NCBI RefSeq assembly: GCF_000519325.1
Contig: NZ_KI912613.1
Coordinates: forward strand, 4,410,469 to 4,474,468
Direction of reading: 5' to 3'
Origin: Patulibacter minatonensis DSM 18081
GTDB lineage: Bacteria; Actinomycetota; Thermoleophilia; Solirubrobacterales; Solirubrobacteraceae
DNA: 64,000 bases
This document shows, piece after piece, positions 1 to 8,059 of the stretch. The translations under genes were made by a program, and so were the position numbers. The notes beneath the pieces are model-generated. The model was not told the origin of the DNA and did no database searches. It saw nothing but the letters and a program-made list of their open reading frames with translations. Within the stretch, counting starts at the first letter, position 1. Every line of letters starts with the position of its first letter.

Positions 1-1017
1 CGCGTGCTCCTCGCGGTTCTTCGCCGAGCGCATCAGGTGCTCGCCGAGGTGGGTCTCGACCGCAGGGTCGCTGCTGCGGCCCGTGGTGCCGGCCAGCGCC
101 AGCGTCGCGACGCGGTTGCCGGCCCGACGGACCAGGAGCTCGGGGGTCGCCGCGATGAAGGTGCGGTCGCCACGACCGACGGCGAGGACCACGCAGCCCT
201 CGTACGCCTCGTGGAGGACGCCGATGACCGCCGCGGGGTCCGGCGTGGCGCGTCCGGCGACCTGGACCTCGCGGGCGAGGACGATCTTCTCGAACGCCCC
301 CGCGCGGATCCGGTCCACGCCGCTCTGCACCGCGTGCTCGTAGTGGGCGGGCGGGAGTGCCGAGACGATCCGCGCGCGGGAGGCGGGGTCCGGGTCGAGC
401 AGCGGGGCTCGTGCCGGCTCGACCACGTCGACGCGGGCCAGGGCGCCGCCGACGAGCTCCTCGGGGTCGTCGGTCGCCCGCACCAGGACGGCGATCGTCG
501 CGCGGACGCGGCCGCTGCGCCCGGCGAGCGCGAGCGTCGGGACGACGAGCGACGCGGCCGCGAACCCGTCCCAGGCCAGGGTCGACGCGCCGTCGTCGGC
601 GAACGCGAAGCCGCCCACCGCCACGAGGCCCTCGGCCTCCTCCCCCGCGCCGGCGTCGGCGACGGCGTCCGCGGAGCGCGTGCTCCACGCCCGGGCGACG
701 AGCCTGAAGCGCTCGGGCCCCTCGGCCTCGAGCGCCTCGACGCAGCCGAGCGTCGCGAGCACCTGGCCGTCGCGGTCGCGCTGGCCGTACACCGACCAGG
801 CCTCGCCGGGGAGGCGGCCGGACGCCACCGTCGCCATCGCGTCGAGCGTCGGGGGCGCGTCGACGGTGATCGCGGCGAGCACCGGCCGGCCGGAGCGGGT
901 GGCGCGGCGACGGGCGGTGCGGGCGTGGGCCAGCAGGCGGTCGCGGTCCGCCGGGGTCAACGGGACCGCGGGCTCCCGGTCCGCGGTGCGGGACTCGGGG
1001 ACGACCGTCGAGGACAT
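1..1017 (-). CDS. menF: Isochorismate synthase (chorismate-binding family), 3' end cut by window edge
   Basis: The minus-strand frame stays open from an ATG at 1017 to the window edge, giving 339 codons. Isochorismate synthase converts chorismate to isochorismate for menaquinone or siderophore synthesis. The core chorismate-binding signature is visible: IRAGAFEKIVLAREV, with the expected catalytic lysine at about residue 244, followed by RTFIAATPELLVRR and the SAKNREEHA motif at the edge. About 100-130 C-terminal residues, including metal-binding glutamates, lie outside the window. The N-terminal ~190 residues are the less conserved family domain. MenF and EntC/DhbC cannot be separated here; the menaquinone role is preferred only because actinobacteria usually have it. 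No strong promoter was seen in the 130 bp upstream. Confidence 0.85.
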   Translation of the reverse strand, partial: MSSTVVPESRTADREPAVPLTPADRDRLLAHARTARRRATRSGRPVLAAITVDAPPTLDAMATVASGRLPGEAWSVYGQRDRDGQVLATLGCVEALEAEGPERFRLVARAWSTRSADAVADAGAGEEAEGLVAVGGFAFADDGASTLAWDGFAAASLVVPTLALAGRSGRVRATIAVLVRATDDPEELVGGALARVDVVEPARAPLLDPDPASRARIVSALPPAHYEHAVQSGVDRIRAGAFEKIVLAREVQVAGRATPDPAAVIGVLHEAYEGCVVLAVGRGDRTFIAATPELLVRRAGNRVATLALAGTTGRSSDPAVETHLGEHLMRSAKNREEHA

Positions 1018-1147
1018 GGATGGATGATCGCAGCGGGAGGGGAGCACCACAGCGCGACGGGTCACACCCGCACGCGCCGGGGACGGGCCCCGACGAGCGC
1101 CCGCCGGACGCGGAGCGCCCGGACCGCCGGGCACCCCGCCGCGGCGC

Positions 1148-1702
1148 TCAGGTCTCCTCGCGGCCCCGCGAGATCGCGACCTCGCCGGTGCGGATCATCT
1201 CGACGAGCCCGTACGGGCGCACGAGCTTCTCGAACGCCTCGATCTTGGACCGCTCGCCGGTGATCTCGGCGATGATCGACTTCTTCCCGATGTCGACGAT
1301 CTTGCCGCGGAAGACCTCGGCCAGCTCGCGGATCTCGGACCGCGTCTGCGGGTCGCAGGAGACCTTGAACAGCGCGAGCTCGCGGGCGACCGTCTCGGCC
1401 GGCTGGAGGTCCTTGATCTTCAGGACGTTGATCAGCTTGTGCAGCTGCTTCGTGACCTGGTCGATCGGCTGCGACGCGCCGTCGAGCGTGAGCGTGATGC
1501 GGGAGATCCGCTCGTCGTCGGTCGGGCCGACCGAGAGCGTGTCGATGTTGAATCCGCGGCGCGTGAAGAGGCCCGAGACGCGCGTGAGCACGCCGGGCTT
1601 GTTCTCGACCAGCACGGACAGGACGTGCTTGCGGCCGCTGCGGACCGAACCCGCCGCGTGCAGGTCGTCGAGGGAGAGGAGCTCGTTCGTGTCGACCATC
1701 AT
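1148..1702 (-). CDS. ilvN: Acetolactate synthase small (regulatory) subunit
   Basis: 184 residues. IlvN binds the catalytic IlvB subunit, stimulates it and confers valine feedback inhibition. An N-terminal ACT domain is clear at about residues 22-95 (LSVLVENKPGVLTRVSGLF, then RRGFNIDTLSVG and RITLTLDG). The C-terminal ALS_ss_C domain follows (RELALFKVSC, then VFRGKIVDIGKKSIIAEITG). The start ATG at 1702 shares one base with the ilvB stop (TGATG), so the two are translationally coupled. A second ATG lies at 1699. The first ~20 residues are a less conserved extension. No ilvC follows: the next gene downstream is the isochorismate synthase, which is unusual compared with the common ilvBNC order. 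Confidence 0.96.
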   Translation of the reverse strand: MMVDTNELLSLDDLHAAGSVRSGRKHVLSVLVENKPGVLTRVSGLFTRRGFNIDTLSVGPTDDERISRITLTLDGASQPIDQVTKQLHKLINVLKIKDLQPAETVARELALFKVSCDPQTRSEIRELAEVFRGKIVDIGKKSIIAEITGERSKIEAFEKLVRPYGLVEMIRTGEVAISRGREET

Positions 1703-3396
1703 CAACCCACCATGTTCCGTGCGGCCTCGCCGGGCGCGATCATCGGGTACACCTTCTCGTCGCGGGTGACGCGGACGTCGATGAACGCCGGGCCCTCCGC
1801 CTCGAACGCGGCGCGCAGATCGTCCTCGAGCGACGAGGACTCCGTCAGGCGGATCCCGCGGATGCCGTAGGCGTCGGCGAGCTTCACGAAGTCCGGGAAG
1901 GCCTCCTCGCCGCCGAACGTGTGCATGTCGACCTGCGAGTAGCGCTCCTGCCAGAAGAGCTCCTGCCACTGGCGGACCATGCCGAGGTAGCCGTTGTTCA
2001 GGATCACGACCTTGACCGGGATGTTCTCCTGGCGGATCGTCGCGAGCTCCTGGATGTTCATCTGGATGGACCCGTCGCCGGTGACGACGACGTTCAGGCG
2101 GTCCGGGACGCCCATCTGCGCGCCGATGGCGGCCGGCAGGCCGAAGCCCATCGTGCCGAGGCCGCCGGAGTTGATCCACCGGCGGGGCTCGGGGTAGTGG
2201 TAGTACTGCGCCGCCCACATCTGGTGCTGGCCGACGTCGGAGGAGATGATCGCCTCGCCGCCGGTGACCTCGTAGATCGCCTGGATGACCTGCTGGGGCT
2301 TGATCTCGCCGTTCTCGCCCGGCTCGTACGTCAGCGGGTGGCGCTCCTGCCACGTGTGGATCCGCTGCCACCAGGCGTCCATGCGGCTCTGGTCGGCGTC
2401 GAGCTCCCGGTACTCGTGCGCGAGCTTCGGGAGGATCTGCTTGGCGTCGCCGACGATCGGGATGTGCGCCGGGATGTTCTTCGAGATCTCGGCCGGGTCG
2501 ACGTCGATGTGGATGTACTTCGCGCGCGGCGCGAACTCGGAGAGCTTGCCGGTGACGCGGTCGTCGAAGCGGCAGCCGACGGCGATCAGGAGGTCGGCCT
2601 CGTCGACCGCGTAGTTCGCGGCGCGGGTGCCGTGCATCCCGAGCATGCCGATCCACTGCGGGTCCGGTGCGGGGAACGCGCCGAGGCCCATCAGCGTGGA
2701 CGTGATCGGAGCACCGGTCTCGCGCACGAGCTCGCGCAGGGCCTCCGACGCGTTGGCGGAGACGACGCCGCCGCCGGTGTAGAAGACCGGGCGGCGGGCC
2801 GCGGCGATCGCGCGGGCGGCCTGGCGGATCTGCTTCGCGTTGCCCGTGGTGCGGGGCTGGTAGCCCGGCAGGTTCACGTCGGTGACCGGCTCGTAGGCGA
2901 TGTCCGCCTTCGTGAGGTCCATCGGCAGGTCGACGACGACCGGGCCGGGTCGACCGGTGCCCGCGATGTGGAACGCCTCGTGGATCGTGCGCGGGATGTC
3001 GCGCGGGTCCGTGATCAGGAACGAGTGCTTGACCGCCGGCATCGTGATGCCGATCGTGTCGGCCTCCTGGAAGCCGTCGGTCCCGAGGAGCTCGGTGCGG
3101 ACCTGCCCGGTGAAGAACACCACCGGGACGGAGTCCATCATCGCGTCCATGATCGGGGTGACGAGGTTCGTCGCGCCGGGGCCGGACGTGCCGAACGCGA
3201 CACCGACCTTGCCGGTCGCCTTCGCGTAGCCCTCGGCCGCGTGCCCGGCGCCGGCCTCGTGGCGGACGAGCACGTGGTGGATGCCGGCGTCGTAGAACGC
3301 GTCGTACGTCGGGAGGTTGGCACCGCCCGGGTACCCGAATACGACGTCCACGCCCTCCGCCTTCAGGCACTCCATGATCGCGTCGACCGCACGCAT
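1702..3396 (-). CDS. ilvB: Acetolactate synthase large subunit (thiamine-diphosphate enzyme)
   Basis: 564 residues. It condenses two pyruvates to acetolactate, or pyruvate with 2-oxobutyrate, the first common step to valine, leucine and isoleucine. Three domains are recognisable. The N-terminal ThDP-binding domain has the catalytic Glu in VRHEAGAGHAAEGYAKATGK. The central domain carries the FAD-type region (CRFDDRVTGKLSEF). The C-terminal ThDP domain has the GDGS...NN cofactor motif (VVTGDGSIQMNIQELATI, then LNNGYLGMVRQW). Start ATG 3396 is preceded by a strong GGAGGAGGA ribosome site, unlike the many leaderless genes nearby. A TACCAT -10 element at 3487-3482 (minus) would give a leader of about 80 nt holding a hairpin. 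It overlaps ilvN by one base. Confidence 0.97.
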   Translation of the reverse strand: MRAVDAIMECLKAEGVDVVFGYPGGANLPTYDAFYDAGIHHVLVRHEAGAGHAAEGYAKATGKVGVAFGTSGPGATNLVTPIMDAMMDSVPVVFFTGQVRTELLGTDGFQEADTIGITMPAVKHSFLITDPRDIPRTIHEAFHIAGTGRPGPVVVDLPMDLTKADIAYEPVTDVNLPGYQPRTTGNAKQIRQAARAIAAARRPVFYTGGGVVSANASEALRELVRETGAPITSTLMGLGAFPAPDPQWIGMLGMHGTRAANYAVDEADLLIAVGCRFDDRVTGKLSEFAPRAKYIHIDVDPAEISKNIPAHIPIVGDAKQILPKLAHEYRELDADQSRMDAWWQRIHTWQERHPLTYEPGENGEIKPQQVIQAIYEVTGGEAIISSDVGQHQMWAAQYYHYPEPRRWINSGGLGTMGFGLPAAIGAQMGVPDRLNVVVTGDGSIQMNIQELATIRQENIPVKVVILNNGYLGMVRQWQELFWQERYSQVDMHTFGGEEAFPDFVKLADAYGIRGIRLTESSSLEDDLRAAFEAEGPAFIDVRVTRDEKVYPMIAPGEAARNMVG

Positions 3397-3447
3397 ACGC
3401 CCATCCTCCTCCCCGACTGAACCGCAGGGGACCCGTTGAAAGCACGA

Positions 3448-3468
3448 GGCCGCCCGGGTCGGACGGCC
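3448..3468 (-). promoter_or_regulatory. Hairpin in the putative ilvB leader
   Basis: An 8-bp stem (GGCCGTCC / GGGCGGCC, one G-U pair) with a 5-nt loop lies between a TACCAT -10 element and the ilvB ribosome site. Branched-chain operons are often attenuated, but I see no leader peptide rich in Ile/Leu/Val codons and no T-box signature. The regulatory role is therefore inference. Confidence 0.3.
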
Positions 3469-3566
3469 AGAAAGACCGATGGTAGCAGCGGATCCGTGCC
3501 CTTCGCCGCCCCGGACGCACCTGCACGAGGGACGCCCGCGGACGCGGACGACGGGCGGGCCCGCGG

Positions 3567-4013
3567 TCAGCGCGCGCCGGCGCCGGTGCTGGGCGTCGCC
3601 GCGCCCTCGTCGGCGGACTCGGCGGCGCGCTCGTACGGGTTCTCCGCCTCGCCGCCGTCGGCGTCGGGCGCGTCGTCGGCCGACGCGACGGCGCCCGCGG
3701 CGGCCTCGTGGTCGAGCGCCGCCTCGTTGACGGCCTCCGGCAGGTACCGGACCTCCGGGAACCCGAGGTCGGTGCCGCAGCTCATGCACATCGTGTCGGT
3801 GATCGGCAGCAGCCGGCCGCAGGTGTCGCACTGCCGGCGCTGCTCGTAGCGGTGCCCGGGATACACCACGGAGGCGATGTATCCGAACAGGGGCAGGCAC
3901 GCCGCGATGAAGAACCACAGCAGGAACGAGCTGCCCTTGGAGCGGCCCTGGAGCCCGCCACCGATCCCGAAGAGGACGCAGATCGCGAGGAAGAATGCGA
4001 ACGGTCCGTCCAC
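3567..4013 (-). CDS. Small membrane protein with C-terminal zinc ribbon
   Basis: 148 residues, GTG start. Two hydrophobic segments lie at about residues 3-20 and 30-50. A four-cysteine zinc-ribbon follows at about residues 61-79 (CDTCGRLLP then CMSCG, i.e. C-x2-C...C-x2-C). The C-terminal third is acidic and alanine-rich and probably disordered. Function unknown; it resembles general membrane-tethered zinc-ribbon proteins. A TAGGCT -10 element at 4025-4020 sits 6 nt before the GTG, so the mRNA should be leaderless. The start shares a short divergent region with the gene beginning near 4102. Confidence 0.75.
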   Translation of the reverse strand: MDGPFAFFLAICVLFGIGGGLQGRSKGSSFLLWFFIAACLPLFGYIASVVYPGHRYEQRRQCDTCGRLLPITDTMCMSCGTDLGFPEVRYLPEAVNEAALDHEAAAGAVASADDAPDADGGEAENPYERAAESADEGAATPSTGAGAR

Positions 4014-4034
4014 ACCACTAGCCTATCCTCTCCG

Positions 4035-4055
4035 ACCGGCTCACCAGGAGCCGGT
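4035..4055. promoter_or_regulatory. Perfect 8-bp inverted repeat in a divergent promoter region
   Basis: ACCGGCTC and GAGCCGGT are separated by 5 nt. The repeat overlies the expected -35 region of the leaderless minus-strand zinc-ribbon gene (its -10 is at 4025-4020). It also lies in the upstream or leader region of the plus-strand gene near 4102. It could be an operator or an RNA hairpin; nothing in view tells which. Confidence 0.3.
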
Positions 4056-4101
4056 CACCGGAGACGCACCGAAGGGCACGACCACGTTCCGCTGGGCCAG
4101 C

Positions 4102-4566
4102 TTGAGCACCCCGTCAGCCGCGCTGCTGGGCGAGCCGGTGCTCCTGGCGGCACCGGTGTCGCCGTTCGCGCGGCGTGCGCCGGGGCGCGGTGCGTGGGGT
4201 CACGAGCCCCTGACCGGCGCCCAGGTGCGGCTGCTCGTGGTCACTGCGACCCGGGTCGCGGTGCTGACGCTCGACCGCGACGTCGGCGGGCCGGTCTACT
4301 ACCGGCCCCTGCAGATCGAGATCGAGGTGCCGCGCGACGAGGTCCGCGGCGTCGAGCTCGGGACCTACCGCCCGTCGCGCCGCTTCACCGTCGTCCTGAC
4401 GGAGGGCCGGTCCTGGCACCTCGAGGTGACGACGTTCGGGCGACGCCTCTGGGGACCGATCATCACGGCGCTCGGACAGGTCCAGCGCGGACCGGCGACG
4501 GACGTCGTGCGGGGGCCCGAGGGCGGCCCGGAGAACCAGGTCGTCTCGCCGGACGCGCGCGCGTAA
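4102..4566 (+). CDS. Conserved hypothetical protein, PH-like beta fold suspected
   Basis: About 154 residues if the TTG at 4102 is used; GTG 4138 is the next candidate, and neither has a clear ribosome site. The coding signal is strong from about residue 20: alternating hydrophobic strands such as VRLLVVTATRVAVLTL, IEIEVPRDEVRGVELG and RFTVVLTEGRSWHLEV. This is the pattern of the small bacterial PH-like domain proteins that convert lipid- or membrane-linked cues. No catalytic motif is seen. It ends 3 nt before the DUF2079 membrane protein and is probably co-transcribed with it. The frame is open further upstream, but that part overlaps the divergent gene and looks non-coding. Confidence 0.55.
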   Translation: MSTPSAALLGEPVLLAAPVSPFARRAPGRGAWGHEPLTGAQVRLLVVTATRVAVLTLDRDVGGPVYYRPLQIEIEVPRDEVRGVELGTYRPSRRFTVVLTEGRSWHLEVTTFGRRLWGPIITALGQVQRGPATDVVRGPEGGPENQVVSPDARA

Positions 4567-4569
4567 CCC

Positions 4570-6564
4570 GTGCCCCTCCCCCGGATCCCGGCGCTCCGGC
4601 GGCCGCGCGACCCCGGGCTGACCGTGGTCGTGCTCGCGGCGCTCCTGCTGTCGGTCGCCTACGGCGTGTGGGCGTGGCAGCGGCACCGCTGGTACCTGAC
4701 CGCGGGGTACGACCTCGGCATCTTCGACGAGGCGACCCGCAACCTCGCCCACCTGCGCGCGCCGGGCTCGTCGTTGCGGGAGATCCCGAACCTCTGGGGC
4801 GACCACTTCCACCCGATCATCCTGCTGTGGGGGGCGCTCCGCGCGCTGTGGCCGTCGCCGGTCGCGCTGCTCGTGTCGCAGGCCGTCCTCGTGTCCGCGG
4901 CGATGGTGCCGCTCTACCTCCTGGCCCGGGACCGGGCGGGCACCGTCGCCGGCGTGCTCCTCGCGCTGGCGTACGGGACGTCGTGGGGCGTCCAGCGGGC
5001 GATCGACTTCGACGTCCACGAGCTGGCGTTCGCGCCGGCGCTCCTGGCCTGCGCTGTCCTCTTCGCCGACCGGCGGCGGTGGCGCTGGTTCTGGGTCTCC
5101 GTGGTGCTCCTCCTGTGCGTCAAGGAGGACGTCTCGCTGCTCGTGGTCGCGCTCGGGATCTGGCTCGTCCTGGAGGGCGAGCGGCGGCACGGGGCGGCGG
5201 CGGTCCTCGCGGGGATCGCCTGGTTCGTCCTGGCGACCCGCTGGTGGATCCCGTCGATCGGGGTCGAGAGCTTCACGTACTGGACGTACTCGCAGTTCGG
5301 CGACGACGCGCCGAGCGCCCTGGGCGCTGCGGCGACGCACCCGTGGCGCCTGGTCACGGTGGCCGTCGACCCGGCGGTCAAGCTCGGGACGATGGCGGCG
5401 CTCGTGGCCCCGTTCCTCGTCGTCACACCGTGGCTGACGCGGCTGGCGATCCTGCCGGTCCCGCTGTTCGCGGAGCGCTTCCTGTCCGACCAGCCGGTCT
5501 ACTGGGGCACGTCCTTCCACTACTCGCTGCTCCCGACGATGGCCCTGGCGATCGCCTCCGCGGGCGGGATCGCGACCGTGCAGCGCGCGCTCGCCCGGCG
5601 GTCGCTCCGCACCGGGGCGGCTCCGCGCTGGGCCGTCGCGGCGCGCCGCACGCCGGCCGTGCTGGCCGGTGCCGGGCTCGTGGCCGGGACGATCGCGTGG
5701 TTCGCGGTCTACGACCGCGGCCTGACCAGCCCCGAGGGACCGCCGCTCGCGGCCATGGCGACGCTGCACGGGCCGCCGAAGCTGGTCGACCGCGTCGCGC
5801 TGGACCGGCTGGTCGCCGCGGTGCCGCGCAGCGGGTCGGTGGCGGCGCCCCGGCGCATCCAGCCGCACCTGACGGGACGCGGGCAACCGGTCCACGTCCT
5901 GGAGAGCCGCCTGATCGGCGTCGGGCACCCGCTGCACGTCGCGACCGACGACAACGTGCTCGTCGACCTGACCGACCCCACGACCGACGTCGTCGCCGAG
6001 CGCGGCCGGTACGCCGAGGTCGTCGCCGCCACCGACGACCGCCTGGCCGCGGGCGGGCTCGTCGGCGTGTGGGGCGATCCCTCCGGGTGGGTCGTCCTGC
6101 GGTCGCCGCGCGCCCCGGGCGGGGCGCCCGTGAGCCCGTCGCTCGGCGTGCTGTCCGGCGCCCCGGCGCGGACGGCGCGCGACGCCGCCAACGCCTGGCG
6201 CCGGGCGCTCCTCTCGACGGCGCAGGACTGCGCGATCAGCTGCGACCCGAGGGCCAAGGCCCGGCTCGACGCCGCCGCCGCGACCCTCGACCGGGCGATG
6301 CAGGCCGCCGGCGCCGCGTCGCCGGGCGCGTGCGGTCCGATCCTGCGGGGCGTCGGGCCGTCGGCGGCGGACCTGCTGGCCCGACGCGCGGCGATCACCG
6401 CGGCCCCCGGCAGCGGGGCGGCCCAGACCAGCTACCGCGACGCGGTCGACGGCCGGCTCTCCGGTGCCGCCCGCCGGGCGCTCATGGTCTGCGCGCCCGC
6501 CGACCCGGCCGTGCCGGGCCGCGGGCTCCCGCTGCCGCCGCCCGGTCCGGGCGCGACCGCCTGA
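4570..6564 (+). CDS. DUF2079 polytopic membrane protein
   Basis: 664 residues, GTG start 3 nt after the preceding stop. Multiple transmembrane helices fill the first ~380 residues (for example LTVVVLAALLLSVAYGVW and VALLVSQAVLVSAAMVPLYL). The family hallmark GYDLGIFDEATRNLAH is present near residue 46, followed by GDHFHPIILL, and FDVHELAFAPALLACAVLFA further on. DUF2079 proteins resemble GT-C glycosyltransferases, and the Asp in the DLGIFDE loop fits that comparison, but the substrate is unknown. The C-terminal ~280 residues are soluble and probably extracytoplasmic. Pairing with a small PH-like protein suggests an envelope function, which is inference. Confidence 0.85.
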   Translation: MPLPRIPALRRPRDPGLTVVVLAALLLSVAYGVWAWQRHRWYLTAGYDLGIFDEATRNLAHLRAPGSSLREIPNLWGDHFHPIILLWGALRALWPSPVALLVSQAVLVSAAMVPLYLLARDRAGTVAGVLLALAYGTSWGVQRAIDFDVHELAFAPALLACAVLFADRRRWRWFWVSVVLLLCVKEDVSLLVVALGIWLVLEGERRHGAAAVLAGIAWFVLATRWWIPSIGVESFTYWTYSQFGDDAPSALGAAATHPWRLVTVAVDPAVKLGTMAALVAPFLVVTPWLTRLAILPVPLFAERFLSDQPVYWGTSFHYSLLPTMALAIASAGGIATVQRALARRSLRTGAAPRWAVAARRTPAVLAGAGLVAGTIAWFAVYDRGLTSPEGPPLAAMATLHGPPKLVDRVALDRLVAAVPRSGSVAAPRRIQPHLTGRGQPVHVLESRLIGVGHPLHVATDDNVLVDLTDPTTDVVAERGRYAEVVAATDDRLAAGGLVGVWGDPSGWVVLRSPRAPGGAPVSPSLGVLSGAPARTARDAANAWRRALLSTAQDCAISCDPRAKARLDAAAATLDRAMQAAGAASPGACGPILRGVGPSAADLLARRAAITAAPGSGAAQTSYRDAVDGRLSGAARRALMVCAPADPAVPGRGLPLPPPGPGATA

Positions 6565-6589
6565 GGGCCGCGCCGGACCTCCCCGGACC

Positions 6590-8059
6590 TCAGAGCCCGA
6601 GGATCTCGCGCGTCAGGCGGGTGACCTCGCCGCCGTCGGCGCGACCCTTGGTCTCCTTCATCACGGCGCCGACGATGGCGCCGATCGGCTTCATGTTGCC
6701 CGTCCTCAGCTTCTCGACGACGTCGGGGTTCGCGTCCAGCGCGGCCTGCACGACCGGCCGCAGCTCGTCCGCACCGCCGACGGCCGCGAGGCCCTTGTCC
6801 TCGACGATCGCGGCGGGCGAGCCGCCCTCGGCCACGAGGACGTCGAGGACCTGCTCGCCGGCCTTGCGGTTGATCGTCTTCGCGCCGACGAGGGCGACGA
6901 GCTCGGCCAGGGCCTGCGGCGTCACCTTCGACGCCGCCGGATCGGTGGAGGACTCGTCGTCGGAGGCGTCGTCGTCGCGGCGCAGGGCCTCGAGCCGGCG
7001 GACGAGGTCGTTGCCGATCCAGTTGGCGACCTGCTGCTTGTCCGCGTCATCGCCTGCCGCGGCCAGCGTCGCCTCGAAGTAGTCGCCCAGCGCGCGCCGG
7101 AAGGCGAGCAGGCGGGCGGACTCCTCGTGCAGGCCGAGCTCGGTGCGGAAGCGCTCGGCGCGCTCCAGCGGCAGCTCGGGGACGGACGCGAGCGCGGACT
7201 CCAGGAGCTCCTTGGGCACCGCGACCGGCGGCATGTCGGGCTCGGGGAAGTACCGGTAGTCGTGCGAGCCCTCCTTGGACCGCAGCGACGTGATCGAGCC
7301 CGTGCGCGGGTCGAAGTGCAGGGTCTCCTGCTGGACGCGCTCGCCGGCCCGCACGAGGGAGATCTGACGCGCGACCTCGGCGTTGATCCCCTGCTCGATG
7401 AACCGGAACGAGTTCATGTTCTTCAGCTCGGTCTTCGTGCCCAGGCCGGTGTCGCCGACGGGGCGGATGGAGATGTTGGCGTCGCAGCGCAGCGACCCCT
7501 CCTCCATGTTCACGTCGGAGACCCCGAGCTGACGCAGGGTCTCGCGCAGCAGTCGCAGCCAGCTGGAGGCCTGCTCGGCGGAGCGGATCTCCGGCAGCGT
7601 GACGATCTCGGCCAGCGGCGTGCCGCCGCGGTTGTAGTCGACGACCGAGCTCGTCGAACCGCCGATCCGGCCGCTCGCGCCGGCGTGCGTCAGCTTCGCG
7701 GCGTCCTCCTCGACGTGGACCCGCTCGAGGCCGACGTCGCCCAGGCGCCCACCGTCGACCAGCGGTTCGTCGAACTGGCTGATCTGGTAGCCCTTGGGCA
7801 GGTCGGGATAGAAGTACGACTTGCGGTGGAAGACCAGCCGCTCGGCGAGCTTCCCGCCGAACGCTGCGCCGATCATGAGGCCCAGGCGGATCGCCTCGGC
7901 GTTGACCACCGGCAGCGTGCCCGGCATGCCGAGGCAGACCTGGCAGGTGTGCGTGTTCGGCGGGTCGCCGAAGACCAGCTCGCACCCGCAGAACATCTTC
8001 GTCTTGGTCGCCAGCTGGACGTGGATCTCCAGCCCGATGACGGGCTCGTACTCGGTCAT
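6590..8059 (-). CDS. gatB: Asp-tRNA(Asn)/Glu-tRNA(Gln) amidotransferase subunit B
   Basis: 489 residues. GatB binds the mischarged tRNA and phosphorylates the Glu or Asp side chain before amidation. The N-terminal signature YEPVIGLEIHVQLATKTKMF, the zinc-site region CGCELVF...CQVCLGMPG, the HRKSYFYPDLPKGYQISQFD motif and HVEEDAAK are all present. The C-terminal YqeY-like tRNA-binding tail ends the protein. The ATG overlaps the gatA stop by four bases (ATGA), so translation is coupled. Order gatC-gatA-gatB is standard. With a single GluRS also in this window, it supports the indirect Gln-tRNA pathway. Confidence 0.97.
   Translation of the reverse strand: MTEYEPVIGLEIHVQLATKTKMFCGCELVFGDPPNTHTCQVCLGMPGTLPVVNAEAIRLGLMIGAAFGGKLAERLVFHRKSYFYPDLPKGYQISQFDEPLVDGGRLGDVGLERVHVEEDAAKLTHAGASGRIGGSTSSVVDYNRGGTPLAEIVTLPEIRSAEQASSWLRLLRETLRQLGVSDVNMEEGSLRCDANISIRPVGDTGLGTKTELKNMNSFRFIEQGINAEVARQISLVRAGERVQQETLHFDPRTGSITSLRSKEGSHDYRYFPEPDMPPVAVPKELLESALASVPELPLERAERFRTELGLHEESARLLAFRRALGDYFEATLAAAGDDADKQQVANWIGNDLVRRLEALRRDDDASDDESSTDPAASKVTPQALAELVALVGAKTINRKAGEQVLDVLVAEGGSPAAIVEDKGLAAVGGADELRPVVQAALDANPDVVEKLRTGNMKPIGAIVGAVMKETKGRADGGEVTRLTREILGL

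Noticed and set aside
4-1263. Plus-strand 419-codon open frame over the first gene
   Set aside because: It is antisense to the clear isochorismate synthase frame and runs into ilvN; Arg/Gly/Asp-rich shadow.
3397-3480. T-box or leader peptide for ilvB
   Set aside because: No AGGGUGGNACCGCG-type T-box sequence and no short frame rich in Ile, Leu or Val codons; only one hairpin is present.
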